This document shows positions 46,342 to 58,677 of a DNA stretch of 64,000 nucleotides, one piece after another (position 1 is the first letter of the stretch; each line of letters opens with the position of its first letter). The translations under genes and the position numbers were made by a program. The stretch is from Serripes groenlandicus (taxonomy: Eukaryota > Mollusca > Bivalvia > Cardiida > Cardiidae). The stretch is taken from contig JASEVX010000011.1 in NCBI GenBank assembly GCA_031761405.1, positions 65,947,217 through 66,011,216 of the forward strand. Direction: 5' to 3'. The notes beneath the pieces are model-generated. The model was given only the letters and a program-made list of their open reading frames with translations, did not search any database and was not told the DNA's origin.

Positions 46342-49300
46342 TGGGTAATTTACCAGTACTACTGGTTGTTTGCTGGGTAATTTACCAGTATTACTGGTTG
46401 TTTGCTGGGTAATTTACCAATACTACTGGTTGTTTGCTGGGTAATTTACCAGTACTGCTGGTTGTTTGCTGGGTAATTTACCAGTACTACTGGTTGTTTC
46501 CAGGGTAATTTAACAGTACTACTGGTTGTTTCCTGGGTAATTTACCAGTACTACTGGTTGTTTGCTGGGTAATTTACCAGTACTACTGTTTGTTTGCTGG
46601 GTAATTTACCAGTATTACTGGTTGTTTGCTGGGTAATTTATCAGTACTACTGGTTGTTTCCTGGGTAATTTACCAATACTACTGTTTGTTTGCTGGGTAA
46701 TTTACCAGTACTACTAGTTGTTTGCTGAGTAATTTACCAGTACTACTGGTTGTTTCCTGGGTAATTTACCAGTACTACTGGTTGTTTGCTGGGTAATTTA
46801 TCAGTACTACTGGTTGTTTCCTGGGTAATTTACCAGTACTACTGGTTGTTTCCTGGGTAATTCATCAATACTACTGGTTGTTTGCTGGGTAATTTATCAG
46901 TACTACTGGTTGTTTCCTGGGTAATTTACCAATACTACTGGTTGTTTGCTGGGTAATTTATCAGTACTACTGGTTGTTTGCTGGGTAATTTACCAGTACT
47001 ACTGGTTGTTTCCTGGGTAATTTACAAGTACTACTGGTTGTTTGCTGGGTAATTTATCAATACTACTGGTTGTTTGCTGGGTAATTTACCAGTACTACTG
47101 GTTGTTTGCTGGGTAATTTATCAATACTACTGGTTGTTTGCTGGGTAATTTACTAGTACTACTGGTTGTTTGCTGGTTAAATTACCAGTACTACTGGTTG
47201 TTTCCTGGGTAATTTACCAGTACTACTGGTTGTTTCTTGGGTAATTTACCAGTACTACTGGTTGTTTGCTGGGTAATTTATCAGTACTACTGGTTGTTTG
47301 CTGGGTAATTTACCAGTACTACTGGTTGTTTCCTGGGTAATTTATCAGTACTACTGGTTGTTTGCTGGGTAATTTACCAGTACTACTGGTTGTTTGCTGG
47401 GTAATTTACCAGTACTACTGGTTGTTTGCTGGATAATTTACCAGTACTACTGGTTGTTTGCTGGGTAATTTATCAATACAACTGGTTGTTTGCTGGGTAA
47501 TTTACCAGTACAACTGGTTGTTTCCTGGGTAATTTATCAGTACTACTGGTTGTTTGCTGGGTAATTTACCAGTACTACTGGTTGTTTGCTGGGTAATTTA
47601 TCAGTACTACTGGTTGTTTCCTGGGTAATTTACCAGTACTACTGGTTGTTTCCCTGGTAATTTACCAGTACTATTGGTTGTTTGCTGGGTATTTTACCAG
47701 TACTACTGGTTGTTTCCTGGGTAATTTACCAGTACTACTGGTTGTTTGCTGGGTAATTTATCAATACTACTGGTTGTTTGCTGGGTAATTTACCAGTACT
47801 ACTGGTTGTTTCCTGGGTAATTTATCAGTACTACTGGTTGTTTCCTGGGTAATTTACCAGTACTACTGGTTGTTTCCTTGGTAATTTACCAGTACTATTG
47901 GTTGTTTCCTGTGTAATTTACCAGTACTACTGGTTGTTTCCTGGGTAATTTACCAGTACTACTGGTTGTTTGCTGGGTAATTTATCAATACTACTGGTTG
48001 TTTGCTGGGTAATTTACCAGTACTACTGGTTGTTTCCTGGGTAATTTATCAGTACTACTGGTTGTTTCCTGGGTAATTTACCAATACTACTGGTTGTTTC
48101 CTGGGTAATTTACCAGTACTACTGGTTGTTTCCTGGGTAATTTACCAGTACTACTGGTTGTTTCCTGGGTAATTTACCAGTACTACTGGTTGTTTCCTGG
48201 GTAATTTACCAGTACTACTGGTTGTTTGCTTGGTAATTTACCAGTACTACTGGTTGTTTCCTGGGTAATTTACCAGTACTACTGGTTGTTTCCTGGGTAA
48301 TTTACCAGTACTACTGGTTGTTTCCTGGGTAATTTACCAGTACTACTGGTTGTTTCCTGGGTAATTTACCAGTACTACTGGTTGTTTGCTTGGTAATTTA
48401 CCAGTACTACTGGTTGTTTCCTGGGTAATTTACCAGTACTACTGGTTGTTTCCTGGGTAATTTACCAGTACTACTGGTTGTTTCCTGGGTAATTTACCAG
48501 TACTACTGGTTGTTTGCTGGGTAATTTACCAGTACTGGGTAATTTACCAGTACTACTGGTTGTTTGCTGGGTAATTTACCAGTACTACTGGTTGTTTGCT
48601 GGGTAATTTACCAATACTACTGGTTGTTTGCTGGGTAATTTACCAGTACTGCTGGTTGTTTGCTGGGTAATTTACCAGTACTACTGGTTGTTTCCAGGGT
48701 AATTTAACAGTACTACTGGTTGTTTCCTGGGTAATTTACCAGTACTACTGGTTGTTTGCTGGGTAATTTACCAGTACTACTGTTTGTTTGCTGGGTAATT
48801 TACCAGTATTACTGGTTGTTTGCTGGGTAATTTATCAGTACTACTGGTTGTTTCCTGGGTAATTTACCAATACTACTGTTTGTTTGCTGGGTAATTTACC
48901 AGTACTACTAGTTGTTTGCTGAGTAATTTACCAGTACTACTGGTTGTTTCCTGGGTAATTTACCAGTACTACTGGTTGTTTGCTGGGTAATTTATCAGTA
49001 CTACTGGTTGTTTCCTGGGTAATTTACCAGTACTACTGGTTGTTTCCTGGGTAATTCATCAATACTACTGGTTGTTTGCTGGGTAATTTATCAGTACTAC
49101 TGGTTGTTTCCTGGGTAATTTACCAATACTACTGGTTGTTTGCTGGGTAATTTATCAGTACTACTGGTTGTTTGCTGGGTAATTTACCAGTACTACTGGT
49201 TGTTTCCTGGGTAATTTACAAGTACTACTGGTTGTTTGCTGGGTAATTTATCAATACTACTGGTTGTTTGCTGGGTAATTTACCAGTACTACTGGTTGTT

Positions 49301-52300
49301 TGCTGGGTAATTTATCAATACTACTGGTTGTTTGCTGGGTAATTTACTAGTACTACTGGTTGTTTGCTGGTTAAATTACCAGTACTACTGGTTGTTTCCT
49401 GGGTAATTTACCAGTACTACTGGTTGTTTCTTGGGTAATTTACCAGTACTACTGGTTGTTTGCTGGGTAATTTATCAGTACTACTGGTTGTTTGCTGGGT
49501 AATTTACCAGTACTACTGGTTGTTTCCTGGGTAATTTATCAGTACTACTGGTTGTTTGCTGGGTAATTTACCAGTACTACTGGTTGTTTGCTGGGTAATT
49601 TACCAGTACTACTGGTTGTTTGCTGGATAATTTACCAGTACTACTGGTTGTTTGCTGGGTAATTTATCAATACAACTGGTTGTTTGCTGGGTAATTTACC
49701 AGTACAACTGGTTGTTTCCTGGGTAATTTATCAGTACTACTGGTTGTTTGCTGGGTAATTTACCAGTACTACTGGTTGTTTGCTGGGTAATTTATCAGTA
49801 CTACTGGTTGTTTCCTGGGTAATTTACCAGTACTACTGGTTGTTTCCCTGGTAATTTACCAGTACTATTGGTTGTTTGCTGGGTATTTTACCAGTACTAC
49901 TGGTTGTTTCCTGGGTAATTTACCAGTACTACTGGTTGTTTGCTGGGTAATTTATCAATACTACTGGTTGTTTGCTGGGTAATTTACCAGTACTACTGGT
50001 TGTTTCCTGGGTAATTTATCAGTACTACTGGTTGTTTCCTGGGTAATTTACCAGTACTACTGGTTGTTTCCTTGGTAATTTACCAGTACTATTGGTTGTT
50101 TCCTGTGTAATTTACCAGTACTACTGGTTGTTTCCTGGGTAATTTACCAGTACTACTGGTTGTTTGCTGGGTAATTTATCAATACTACTGGTTGTTTGCT
50201 GGGTAATTTACCAGTACTACTGGTTGTTTCCTGGGTAATTTATCAGTACTACTGGTTGTTTCCTGGGTAATTTACCAATACTACTGGTTGTTTCCTGGGT
50301 AATTTACCAGTACTACTGGTTGTTTCCTGGGTAATTTACCAGTACTACTGGTTGTTTCCTGGGTAATTTACCAGTACTACTGGTTGTTTCCTGGGTAATT
50401 TACCAGTACTACTGGTTGTTTGCTTGGTAATTTACCAGTACTACTGGTTGTTTCCTGGGTAATTTACCAGTACTACTGGTTGTTTCCTGGGTAATTTACC
50501 AGTACTACTGGTTGTTTCCTGGGTAATTTACCAGTACTACTGGTTGTTTCCTGGGTAATTTACCAGTACTACTGGTTGTTTGCTTGGTAATTTACCAGTA
50601 CTACTGGTTGTTTCCTGGGTAATTTACCAGTACTACTGGTTGTTTCCTGGGTAATTTACCAGTACTACTGGTTGTTTCCTGGGTAATTTACCAGTACTAC
50701 TGGTTGTTTGCTGGGTAATTTACCAGTACTGGGTAATTTACCAGTACTACTGGTTGTTTGCTGGGTAATTTACCAGTACTACTGGTTGTTTGCTGGGTAA
50801 TTTATCAATACTACTGCTTGTTTGCTGGGTAATTTACCAATACTACTGGTTGTTTGCTGGGTAATTTACCAGTACTACTGGTTGTTTGCTGGGTAATTTA
50901 CCAGTACTACTGGTTGTTTGCTGGGTAATTTACCAGTACTACTGGTTGTTTGCTGGGTAATTTACCAGTACTACTGGTTGTTTCCTGGATAATTTACCAG
51001 TACTACTGGTTGTTTGCTGGGTAATTTACCAGTACTACTGGTTGTTTCCTGGATAATTTACCAGTACTACTGGTTGTTTGCTGGGTAATTTACCAGTACA
51101 ACTGGTTGTTTCCTGGGTAATTTATCAGTACTACTGGTTGTTTCCTGGGTAATTTACCAGCACTACTGGTTGTTTGCTGGGTAATTTACCAGTACTACTT
51201 GTTGTTTCCTGGGTAATTTACCAGTACTACTGGTTGTTTCCTGGGTAATTTATCAATACTACTGGTTGTTTGCTGGGTAATTTACCAGTACTACTGGTTG
51301 TTTCCATGGTAATTTATCAGTACTACTGGTTGTTTCTTGGGTAATTTACCAGTACTACTGGTTGTTTCCTGGGTAATTCCTGGGTAATTTACCAGTACTA
51401 CTAGTTGTTTCCTGGGTAATTTACCAGTACTACTGGTTGTTTCCTGGGTAATTTACCAGTACTACTGGTTGTTTCCTGGGTAATTTATCAGTACTACTGA
51501 TTGTTTCCTGGGTAATTTTAGTACTACTGGTTGTTTCCTGGGTAATTGACCAGTACTACTGGTTGTTTCCTGGGTAATTTACCAGTATTACTGGTTGTTT
51601 CCTGGGTAATTTACCAGTACTACTGGTTGTTTCCTGGGTAATTTACCAGTACTACTGGTTGTTTCCTGGGTAATTTACCAGTACTACTGGTTGTTTCCTG
51701 GGTAATTTACCAGTACTACTGGTTGTTTCCTGGGTAATTTACCAGTACTACTGGTTGTTTCCTGGGTAATTTACCAGTACTACTGGTTGTTTCCAGGGTA
51801 ATTTACCAGTACTACTGGTTGTTTGCTGGGTAATTTACCAGTACTACTGGTTGTTTGCTGAGTAATTTATCAGTACTACTGGTTGTTTCCTGGGTAATTT
51901 ACCAATACTACCAGTACTACTGGTTGTTTGCTGGGTAATTTACCAGTACTACTGGTTGTTTGCTGGGTAATTTACCAGTACTACTGGTTGTTTGTTGGGT
52001 AATTTATCAGTACTACTGGTTGTTTGTTGGGTAATTTACCAGTACTACTGGTTATTTGCTGGGTAATTTATCAATACTACTGGTTGTTTCCTGGGTAATA
52101 TACCAGTACTACTGGTTGTTTGCTGGGTAATTTATCAGTACTACTGGTTGTTTGCTGGGTAATTTACCAATACTACTGGTTGTTTCCTTGGTAATTTACC
52201 AGTACTACTGGTTGTTTCCTGGGTAATTTACCAATACTACTGGTTGTTTCCTGGGTAATTTACCAGTACTACTGGTTGTTTCCTGGGTAATTTATCAGTA

Positions 52301-53362
52301 CTACTGGTTGTTTGCTGGGTAATTTACCAGTACTACTGGTTGTTTGCTGGGTAATTTACCAGTACTACTGGTTGTTTCCTTGGTAATTTACCAGTACTAC
52401 TGGTTGTTTCCTGGGTAATTTACCAATACTACTGGTTGTTTCCTGGGTAATTTACCAGTACTACTGGTTGTTTCCTGTGTAATTTATCAGTACTACTGGT
52501 TGTTTGCTGGGTAATTTACCAGTACTACTGGTTGTTTGCTGGGTAATTTACCAGTACTACTGGTTGTTTGCTGGGTAATTTACCAGTACTACTGGTTGTT
52601 TCCTGGATAATTTACCAGTACTACTGGTTGTTTCCTGGGTAATTTATCAGTACTACTGGTTGTTTCCTGGGTAATTTACCAGTACTACTGGTTGTTTGCT
52701 TGGTAATTTACCAGTACTACTGGTTGTTTCCTGGGTAATTTATCAGTACTACTGGTTGTTTGCTGAGAAATTTACCAGTACTACTGTTTGTTTGCTGGGT
52801 AATTTACCAGTACTACTGGTTGTTTCCTGGATAATTTACCAGTACTACTGGTTGTTTCCTGGGTAATTTATTAGTACTACTAGTTGTTTGCTGGGTAATT
52901 TACCAGTACTACTGGTTGTTGGGTAATTTATCAGTACTACTGGTTGTTTGCTGCGTAATTTACCAGTACTACTGGTTGTTTGCTGGGTAATTTACCAGTA
53001 CTACTGGTTGTTTCCTGGGTAATTTACCAGTACTGCTGGTTGTTTGCTGGGTAATTTATCAGTACTACTGGTTGTTTCCTGGGTAATTTACCAGTACTAC
53101 TGGTTGTTTGCTGGGTAATTTATCAGTACTACTGGTTGTTTGCTGCGTAATTTACCAGTACTACTGGTTGTTTCCTGTGTTATTTACCAGTACTACTTGT
53201 TGTTTCCTGGGTAATTTACCAGTACTACTGGTTGTTTGCTGGGTAATTTACCAGTACTACTGGTTGTTTGCTGGGTAATTTACCAGTACTACTGGTTGTT
53301 TGCTTGGTAATTTACCAGTACTACTGGTTGTTTCCTGGGTAATTTATCAGTACTACTGGTTG
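46342..53362 (-). repeat. 32-bp minisatellite, second array, about 219 copies
   Basis: Same unit as 31946-35690 but nearly twice as long. It contains a large internal duplication: about 46347-48540 and 48541-50734 carry the same sequence of rare variants at an offset of 2,194 bp. Examples are the 'ttccagggtaatttaacagt' unit at 46498 and 48692, and the 'ctactagttgtttgctgag' unit at 46711 and 48905. Both blocks end with the same broken unit, 'ccagtactgggtaattta'. The array opens inside a truncated SINE tail and closes in the SINE body at 53363. Confidence 0.93.
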
Positions 53363-53515
53363 TCGATTAACCCTGACACCAAGGAGTCAGTCGTATTGCT
53401 GTCGCAAATAAGTGAATATATTAATATAGTGTTTTATATGTCCCGACCAGGAAACGAACCCGCGCCCTTTCTCACCCAAGGCGGAAGCTCTACCATTACA
53501 CCACACCACCCCAAG
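53363..53515 (-). mobile_element. SINE body and tRNA-like head, right of the 32-bp array
   Basis: 'ctgacaccaaggagtcagtc' (single-copy 40-bp segment), then a tRNA-like head with 'ggaaacgaacccgcgcccttt' covering a reverse B box, and 'agctctaccattacaccaca', a reverse A box (TGGTGTAATGGTAGAGC). It shows that the 32-bp array lies inside a reverse-oriented SINE. Confidence 0.75.
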
Positions 53516-53595
53516 AGGTCTCTGCACATACATGTATCCACATTTGTCGCAAATGTCAATTAATTCATCAACAGCGACTCACTCATATACACATA

Positions 53596-54005
53596 TATTC
53601 GGTGATGAACTGGTCAGTGCGTCCGACTCGAGAGTGTGTGATCAGGGTTCGCTCCATAGTCGGATCATACCAATGACATTTTGTCACTAAGGGTTGCGGT
53701 GATAGCATACGACTGATGCGCTGGTATAAGGATACGAGTCCGAGTACTTAGTCGGTGGCGATGCGTGCTGTCGGTCCAGGGGTTGTTAGTTCGAACCCCA
53801 AACCGGCCAACATTCTTTCTGACGTTTAAAGAAAACTTGCACCAATGGGTTAATAGTCTATGTGGATAAGCAGCCTTCGCCTGGAAAGTCTGAGAAACCT
53901 AGGAAATTTATGAGTATGTGAACTGGCCTCCGTGATATGAATAAACAAGTATTGGATACGGCGTTAAACCCCAATAAATCAACCAACCAGCAGAAGCGGT
54001 AATTT
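53596..54005 (+). mobile_element. SINE copies, forward, overlapping pair
   Basis: First head near 53600-53670 ('tcagggttcgctccatag' as B box). Second at about 53750-53805 ('gttagttcgaaccccaaac'). Then a body and tail, 'tggcctccgtgatatgaata' and 'ggatacggcgttaaacccca', with an (aatcaacc) end. At least two elements joined or nested. Confidence 0.55.
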
Positions 54006-54059
54006 ACACAAGAAACGCCGTCATATCACTGAAAAACATTGGAAAGCGGCTTAAAACAT

Positions 54060-54390
54060 CATCCAAACAAATCATATCGCTGATGTAGTGGTAAGAGCGT
54101 CCTCGTCTTCTGTGAGAAATCCGGGTTAGTCTGGTTCCCTGCGTACTATATGAAAAATACTACGACCCGTAACATAGTGGTAGGGGCAGGTAATCCAGAC
54201 TAGATCCGGGTTCGATCCATAGTCGGATCTTTAATACTGATAGTAGCAGTTAACCTCCTTGGCCCTCATGAATGCGGGACAGCAGTTCGATTGGTATAAG
54301 GATACGCTTACGAGAAGTACTGGAAATTCACCAAAGAAACGCGTGGTTTCACTGAAATATTAATGAAGGCGGTTTAAAACACCATTCAAA
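54060..54390 (+). mobile_element. SINE copy, forward, with two heads
   Basis: 'tagtggtaagagcgtcc' and, again, 'tagtggtaggggcaggt' are A-box-like. 'ccgggttcgatccatagtcg' is a clear B box. The tail reads 'gaaacgcgtggtttcactga' and 'gaaggcggtttaaaacacca' and ends in (caaa)n. Confidence 0.6.
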
Positions 54391-54394
54391 CAAA

Positions 54395-55115
54395 CAAACA
54401 AGAGGCCCAAGAGCGCCAGTATCGCTCCACGGCCATAATGCAAACATCAAATCTCCAAACAGCCCTGCCCCCCTGGTGGCCATGTTTTTTACTAACCACC
54501 ATGGCTTAAAGGAATCTTGGAGAGTGTCACCCAAGGAATGTTTCTGCAAAATTATTTGAAAATCGGCCTGACACTTTCGGAGGAGAGGATATTTTAAGTT
54601 TTCACTATAGCCATATAAGGAAAAATAGCCCCACCCCCTGGCGGCCATATTTTTCAATCAATCAACATGGCTTGAAGGAATCTGATAGAGGGTCACCCAA
54701 GGAACATTTCTACAAAATTATTTGAAAATCTGCTCAACGCTTTCTGAGGAGAAGATTTTTTAAGTTTCCACTATGGTCATATTAGGCAAAATAGCCCAGC
54801 CCTCTGGCGGCCATGTTTTTCGACCAATCAATATGGCTTGAAGGAATCTGATAGAGGGTCACCCAATGAACATATTATTTGAAAATCGGCTGAACATTTT
54901 CGGAGAAGAAGATTTTTTAAGTTTTCACTATAGCTATATAAGGCAAAATAGGCCCCGCCCCCTGGAGGCCATGTTTTTCAACCAATCAACATTTCTTGAA
55001 GGAATCTAATAAAGGGTGACACAAGGAACATTTCTACAAAATTATTTTAAAATCGGCCTGACACTTTCGGAGGAGAAGGTTTTTTAAGTTTTCACTATTT
55101 TTGTTTTCTTTTGGT
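54395..55115. repeat. 165-bp tandem repeat, four units
   Basis: Each unit has 'ccctggcggccatgtttttc', 'aatcaacatggcttgaagga', 'gggtcacccaaggaac' and 'tttgaaaatcggcctgacac'. Starts fall at about 54470, 54636, 54802 and 54959 (spacing 166, 166, 157). The strip ends with an (acgc)n / 'gacgcacgacggacaatac' segment at 55258-55292. I associate this dispersed family with bivalve genomes. The frame across it is not a gene. Confidence 0.75.
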
Positions 55116-55295
55116 TGCTATGGAAACCAGAATTATGAATGGATCAAAAGAAATTGAGGGTATTTAAGAGAGAACATTGAGAGGATGCTTCCTATGAAGT
55201 TTCAACCAAATTGGCCAAGTGGTTAGGGAGATGAAGTCGTTTAAAGCAAAAAGTTAACGTACGCACGCACGCACGGACGCACGACGGACAATACG

Positions 55296-55640
<345 letters not shown>

Positions 55641-55821
55641 ACTCTTTCTCATTATATGTCTCGGTGTGTCGCAGAGGCTGGTGACTAGTTTTACTGTGAT
55701 CACTTCATTCACAACAACTATATATATATATTGCGGAATTAAACGCCTTTTTCAATAACTACCACGGCGAAGTTTAACGCCATCTTTTACAATATTACAG
55801 TACAATACTTTACCTACAGAA

Positions 55822-55888
55822 ATGGGCACCGAGTCATTGCTTTCGCTGTTTCAAAAGGAGAAGTTTGAATTATATTTCAATTTCTTTG
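55822..55888 (+). CDS. EF-hand calcium-binding protein (SCP-like), exon 1
   Basis: The ATG at 55822 opens MGTESLLSLFQKEKFELYF, then NFF, an amphipathic E helix of a first EF-hand. The exon ends TTT G with donor GTGAGT (phase 1). An acceptor-like 'ttacctacag' stands two bases before the ATG, so a 5' untranslated exon probably lies upstream. Joined to exon 2, the final G completes the first Asp of the calcium loop, which strongly supports the exon pairing. Overall organisation (KFELYFNFFD + loop + TGWKKDSP + helix + FPIWLRVLP) is that of invertebrate sarcoplasmic calcium-binding proteins, cytosolic calcium buffers with four EF-hand positions. A calexcitin-like relative is the alternative. Only the first half of the protein is in this window. 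Confidence 0.7.
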
Positions 55889-56059
55889 GTGAGTGTGGTT
55901 TGGTAACATTTAAACCCTTAGACTATGTATAATTAAACGAATCTTTTGGATTTTAGATTATTTCTTTTTTACTGATTTTCGACCGTGAGATTACGTCTCA
56001 TCATTGTGAACAAATCAGAACGAAAGTTTGCCTTCGCTTTCTCCATCCATACATGTTCT

Positions 56060-56212
56060 GTCGTTGTATTGCATCGCAGACGACTTTTGAAAACAATTGT
56101 AGCAAAAGGAGATATTGCTCATCATTCAAAGAGGGTTCCAATACTTGTGCCTCTGTATTTTGAAAAACCTCGTCTGCTTCAGATTTGTTGTAAATTCGGA
56201 AGAGTTTATAAT
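56060..56212. repeat. MITE-B fragment in intron 1
   Basis: 'gcatcgcagacgacttttga', 'gtagcaaaaggagatattgc' and 'cctcgtctgcttcagatttg'. Ends are eroded. It is immediately followed by MITE-A. Confidence 0.5.
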
Positions 56213-56472
56213 TGAGCCGTCTCGCGAGAAAACCAATATTGTGGACTCCATAAAGTGTCGATCCTGATCCGCCTAAGCATGCCGAGCAGGCTAACCCAGA
56301 CAGACACTTTTCGCCTCCTGTGGTTTTTCTGTTTCAGGAATCATTACTATATACCTCTATCCCCCTGAGACGGAATGTGTCGGCCCGGTTCAATCGGACA
56401 GCGCAGGCTGATCTGGTCGATACATTACGCAGATGCCATAATGTTGGTTTTCTCGGCGGACGGATTATATGA
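56213..56472. mobile_element. MITE-A, best full-length copy
   Basis: Left 'gagccgtctcgcgagaaaac', right 'gttggttttctcggcggacg'. Internal 'aagcatgccgagcaggctaa', 'gacacttttcgcctcctgtg', 'ctgtttcaggaatcattact', 'gagacggaatgtgtcggccc', 'gcgcaggctgatctggtcga' and 'tacattacgcagatgcc'. About 255 bp, no ORF. Reference for the family. Confidence 0.8.
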
Positions 56473-56477
56473 CAAGC

Positions 56478-57160
56478 CACGTGACGAATGACGAGAAAAC
56501 AAACAATATGGTCTCTGCGTAAAGTATCGCTCCGGATCAGCCTAAGCATGAAGCGCAGGCTAACCCGGAAAGACACTTTTCGCCTACTGTATAGGCGGAT
56601 CTAAGTCGATACATTACACAGGCTGTATAGGCGGATCTAAGTCGATACATTACACAGGCTGTATAGGCGGATCTAAGTCGATACATTACACAGGCTGTAT
56701 AGGCGGATCTAAGTCGATACATTACACAGACTGTATAGGCGGATCTAAGTCGATACATTACACAGACTGTATAGGCGGATCTAAGTCGATACATTACACA
56801 GACTGTATAGGCGGATCTAAGTCGATACATTACACAGGCTGTATAGGCGGATCTAAGTCGATACATTACACAGGCTGTATAGGCGGATCTAAGTCGATAC
56901 ATTACACAGGCTGTATAGGCGGATCTAAGTCGATACATTACACAGGCTGTATAGGCGGATCTAAGTCGATACATTACACAGACTGTATAGGCGGATCTAA
57001 GTCGATACATTACACAGGCTGTATAGGCGGATCTAAGTCGATACATTACACAGGCTGTATAGGCGGATCTAAGTCGATACATTACACAGGCTGTATAGGC
57101 GGATCTAAGTCGATACATTACACAGACTTTAGTGTTGGTTTTCTCGTAACGGATTATATA
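56478..57160. mobile_element. MITE-A copy with internal 36-bp array
   Basis: Left 'gacgagaaaacaaacaat' with 'ctgcgtaaagtatcgctccg' and 'cctaagcatgaagcgcaggc'; right 'agtgttggttttctcgtaac'. The right half has been replaced by fifteen tandem copies of a 36-bp unit (56586-57125). Confidence 0.75.
56586..57125. repeat. 36-bp tandem array, 15 exact-length copies
   Basis: Unit 'ctgtataggcggatctaagt' + 'cgatacattacacagg', 15 x 36 = 540 bp, almost invariant (GGCTG versus GACTG is the main difference). It corresponds to the MITE-A stretch 'ggctgatctgggtcgataca' + 'ttacgcag'. A 193-codon minus frame of repeated MYRLRSAYTACV is a consequence of 36 being divisible by three. Confidence 0.93.
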
Positions 57161-57440
57161 CGAGATTTTCCAAAGTGAACCGTTTCATCTTATTTAAAGG
57201 CATATTTTCTTTTTGAATGAGCTCTTAAACTATTATACTGCGAAGTGGAGACATGCTCAGAGGCAGTGCAGTGCTGATGTCAGAGTGATCGAACATCCAA
57301 TAAATTTGGTTTCTCTTGAGCGCCGCTCATAAAGAAATTTGACTGTTTACATGATGTCGTTATTTTACACACAATACCGATCTCTCACGACTTCGAGAGG
57401 AAACAGCCGAGTCCATTATGTATGACTTACTTGTATCCGT

Positions 57441-58345
57441 ATGTCTGCTGTCGTAGGATATTCATCTTGCTTTCTTGATAACTTAATAACTGGTTTACTG
57501 TTCATGGTTCATGTGCTTTGCACATTTTACATTGCTAATTGTATCAAATACTGGCTAAACGTAACTCGCATGGAAAACCATAAGTACCCGAAGCACTGCT
57601 ACATGATGTTGAAACGCCTTGATGAGGCGGGTATAAATACATTGGTAACCTGTATAAACATCATCTGTTTATGCATGACTCTGGGTATGTATGACTCTGG
57701 GTATGTATGGATTTCACAAGACAAAGGTAACGATTTTCTATTTATTAAGAATTTATTTTAAATAACGGATTCAAGACTGCTACTGACGAAAATGGCAGAT
57801 GGATAAAAACAATGCGGGAAAAGGACAATATTACAAATATTTCAAATTATTATTAAACCCAGAGCTTTATTTAAATAAATGTTTACCCTTTCTCCTTACG
57901 CAGGATATATAGTAACTTTAGATGCTCTAACCATGACCTTATTATAGAGAGAGGTAGACACCTATCGATTCCAAGAAATGATCGTTTTTGCCCTTTATGT
58001 CTTGATAAAAATATGTACATTATTGAAGATGAGTTTCACTTCTTTTACGAATGTCCTACTTACGACGATTTAAGAGACATTTGTTTTTAACGTATACTGG
58101 ATAAACAACAGGACTGTAGACAAATGTTATGCACTATTATTAACTACAAATATCCAGTCTGAAGTATACAATACTGCAAAATTCATTCAGGGCGCATTCA
58201 AACTAAGAAGTGAGACTCTTTCAATATCTTAATTCTTTCTCAGCTTCAAATGTCAGTGTTATAATGTATTTCATCACTCTTTGTTGTAAATATTTATCAA
58301 TTATGTTGTATAATGGACCGGTGGTCTAACTTGCGAAATAAATAC
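57441..58345 (+). pseudogene. LINE 3' fragment (ORF2 C-terminus), decayed
   Basis: The first part, 57441-57761, reads ..YPKHCYMMLKRLDEAGIN.. and ..GYVWISQDKGNDFLF. A second part, 57914-58090, reads RCSNHDLIIERGRHLSIPRN, then DRFCPLCLDKN and IEDEFHFFYECPTYDDLRD. Both belong to the far C-terminus of a non-LTR retrotransposon polyprotein, whose closing cysteine motif is CPLC..EDEFHFFYECP. The section between them is missing and frames are broken. An AATAAA lies near 58340 ('gcgaaataaatacc'). The fragment sits in intron 1 of the EF-hand gene. The exact LINE clade is not resolved. Confidence 0.7.
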
Positions 58346-58677
58346 CTAATATCGTGTATCCTCTTAACACTTAAAAAGTAATAAATGAATTGTGAAGCTT
58401 ACTATACTATAACTGAATTTAGCATACATCCGGCGATCGCTAGAACACGTCGATAACTCTGAAGTTAATTAAATGTTTCATGTAGATTATACCTGTTTTG
58501 GCTGACCCTCTATCTGATATATACAACTGTCCACACTTAAACAACAAACTGACCTTCTATCTTATATATACAACTGTTTACACTTAAACAACAAACGTTT
58601 CTAAAATCTTTGTACCATAAATGTTTCAACATTCTCATTTAGAACGTTTTCTCTATTATAACTTTTCATATTCACAG

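Noticed and set aside
53300..53563. 87-codon frame spanning the end of the 32-bp array and the SINE
   Set aside because: Starts in the minisatellite and runs through a reverse SINE head; no protein feature.
56537..57118. 193-codon minus frame of repeated MYRLRSAYTACV
   Set aside because: A 36-bp tandem unit divisible by three keeps any frame open. It lies inside a MITE and has no coding signature.
57441..57726. An exon of the EF-hand gene ending at QDK|GTAACG
   Set aside because: It could be phased onto exon 2, but the residues (YPKHCYMMLKRLD.., GYVWISQ) belong to a LINE C-terminus, and the exon at 55822-55888 gives a proper EF-hand helix instead.
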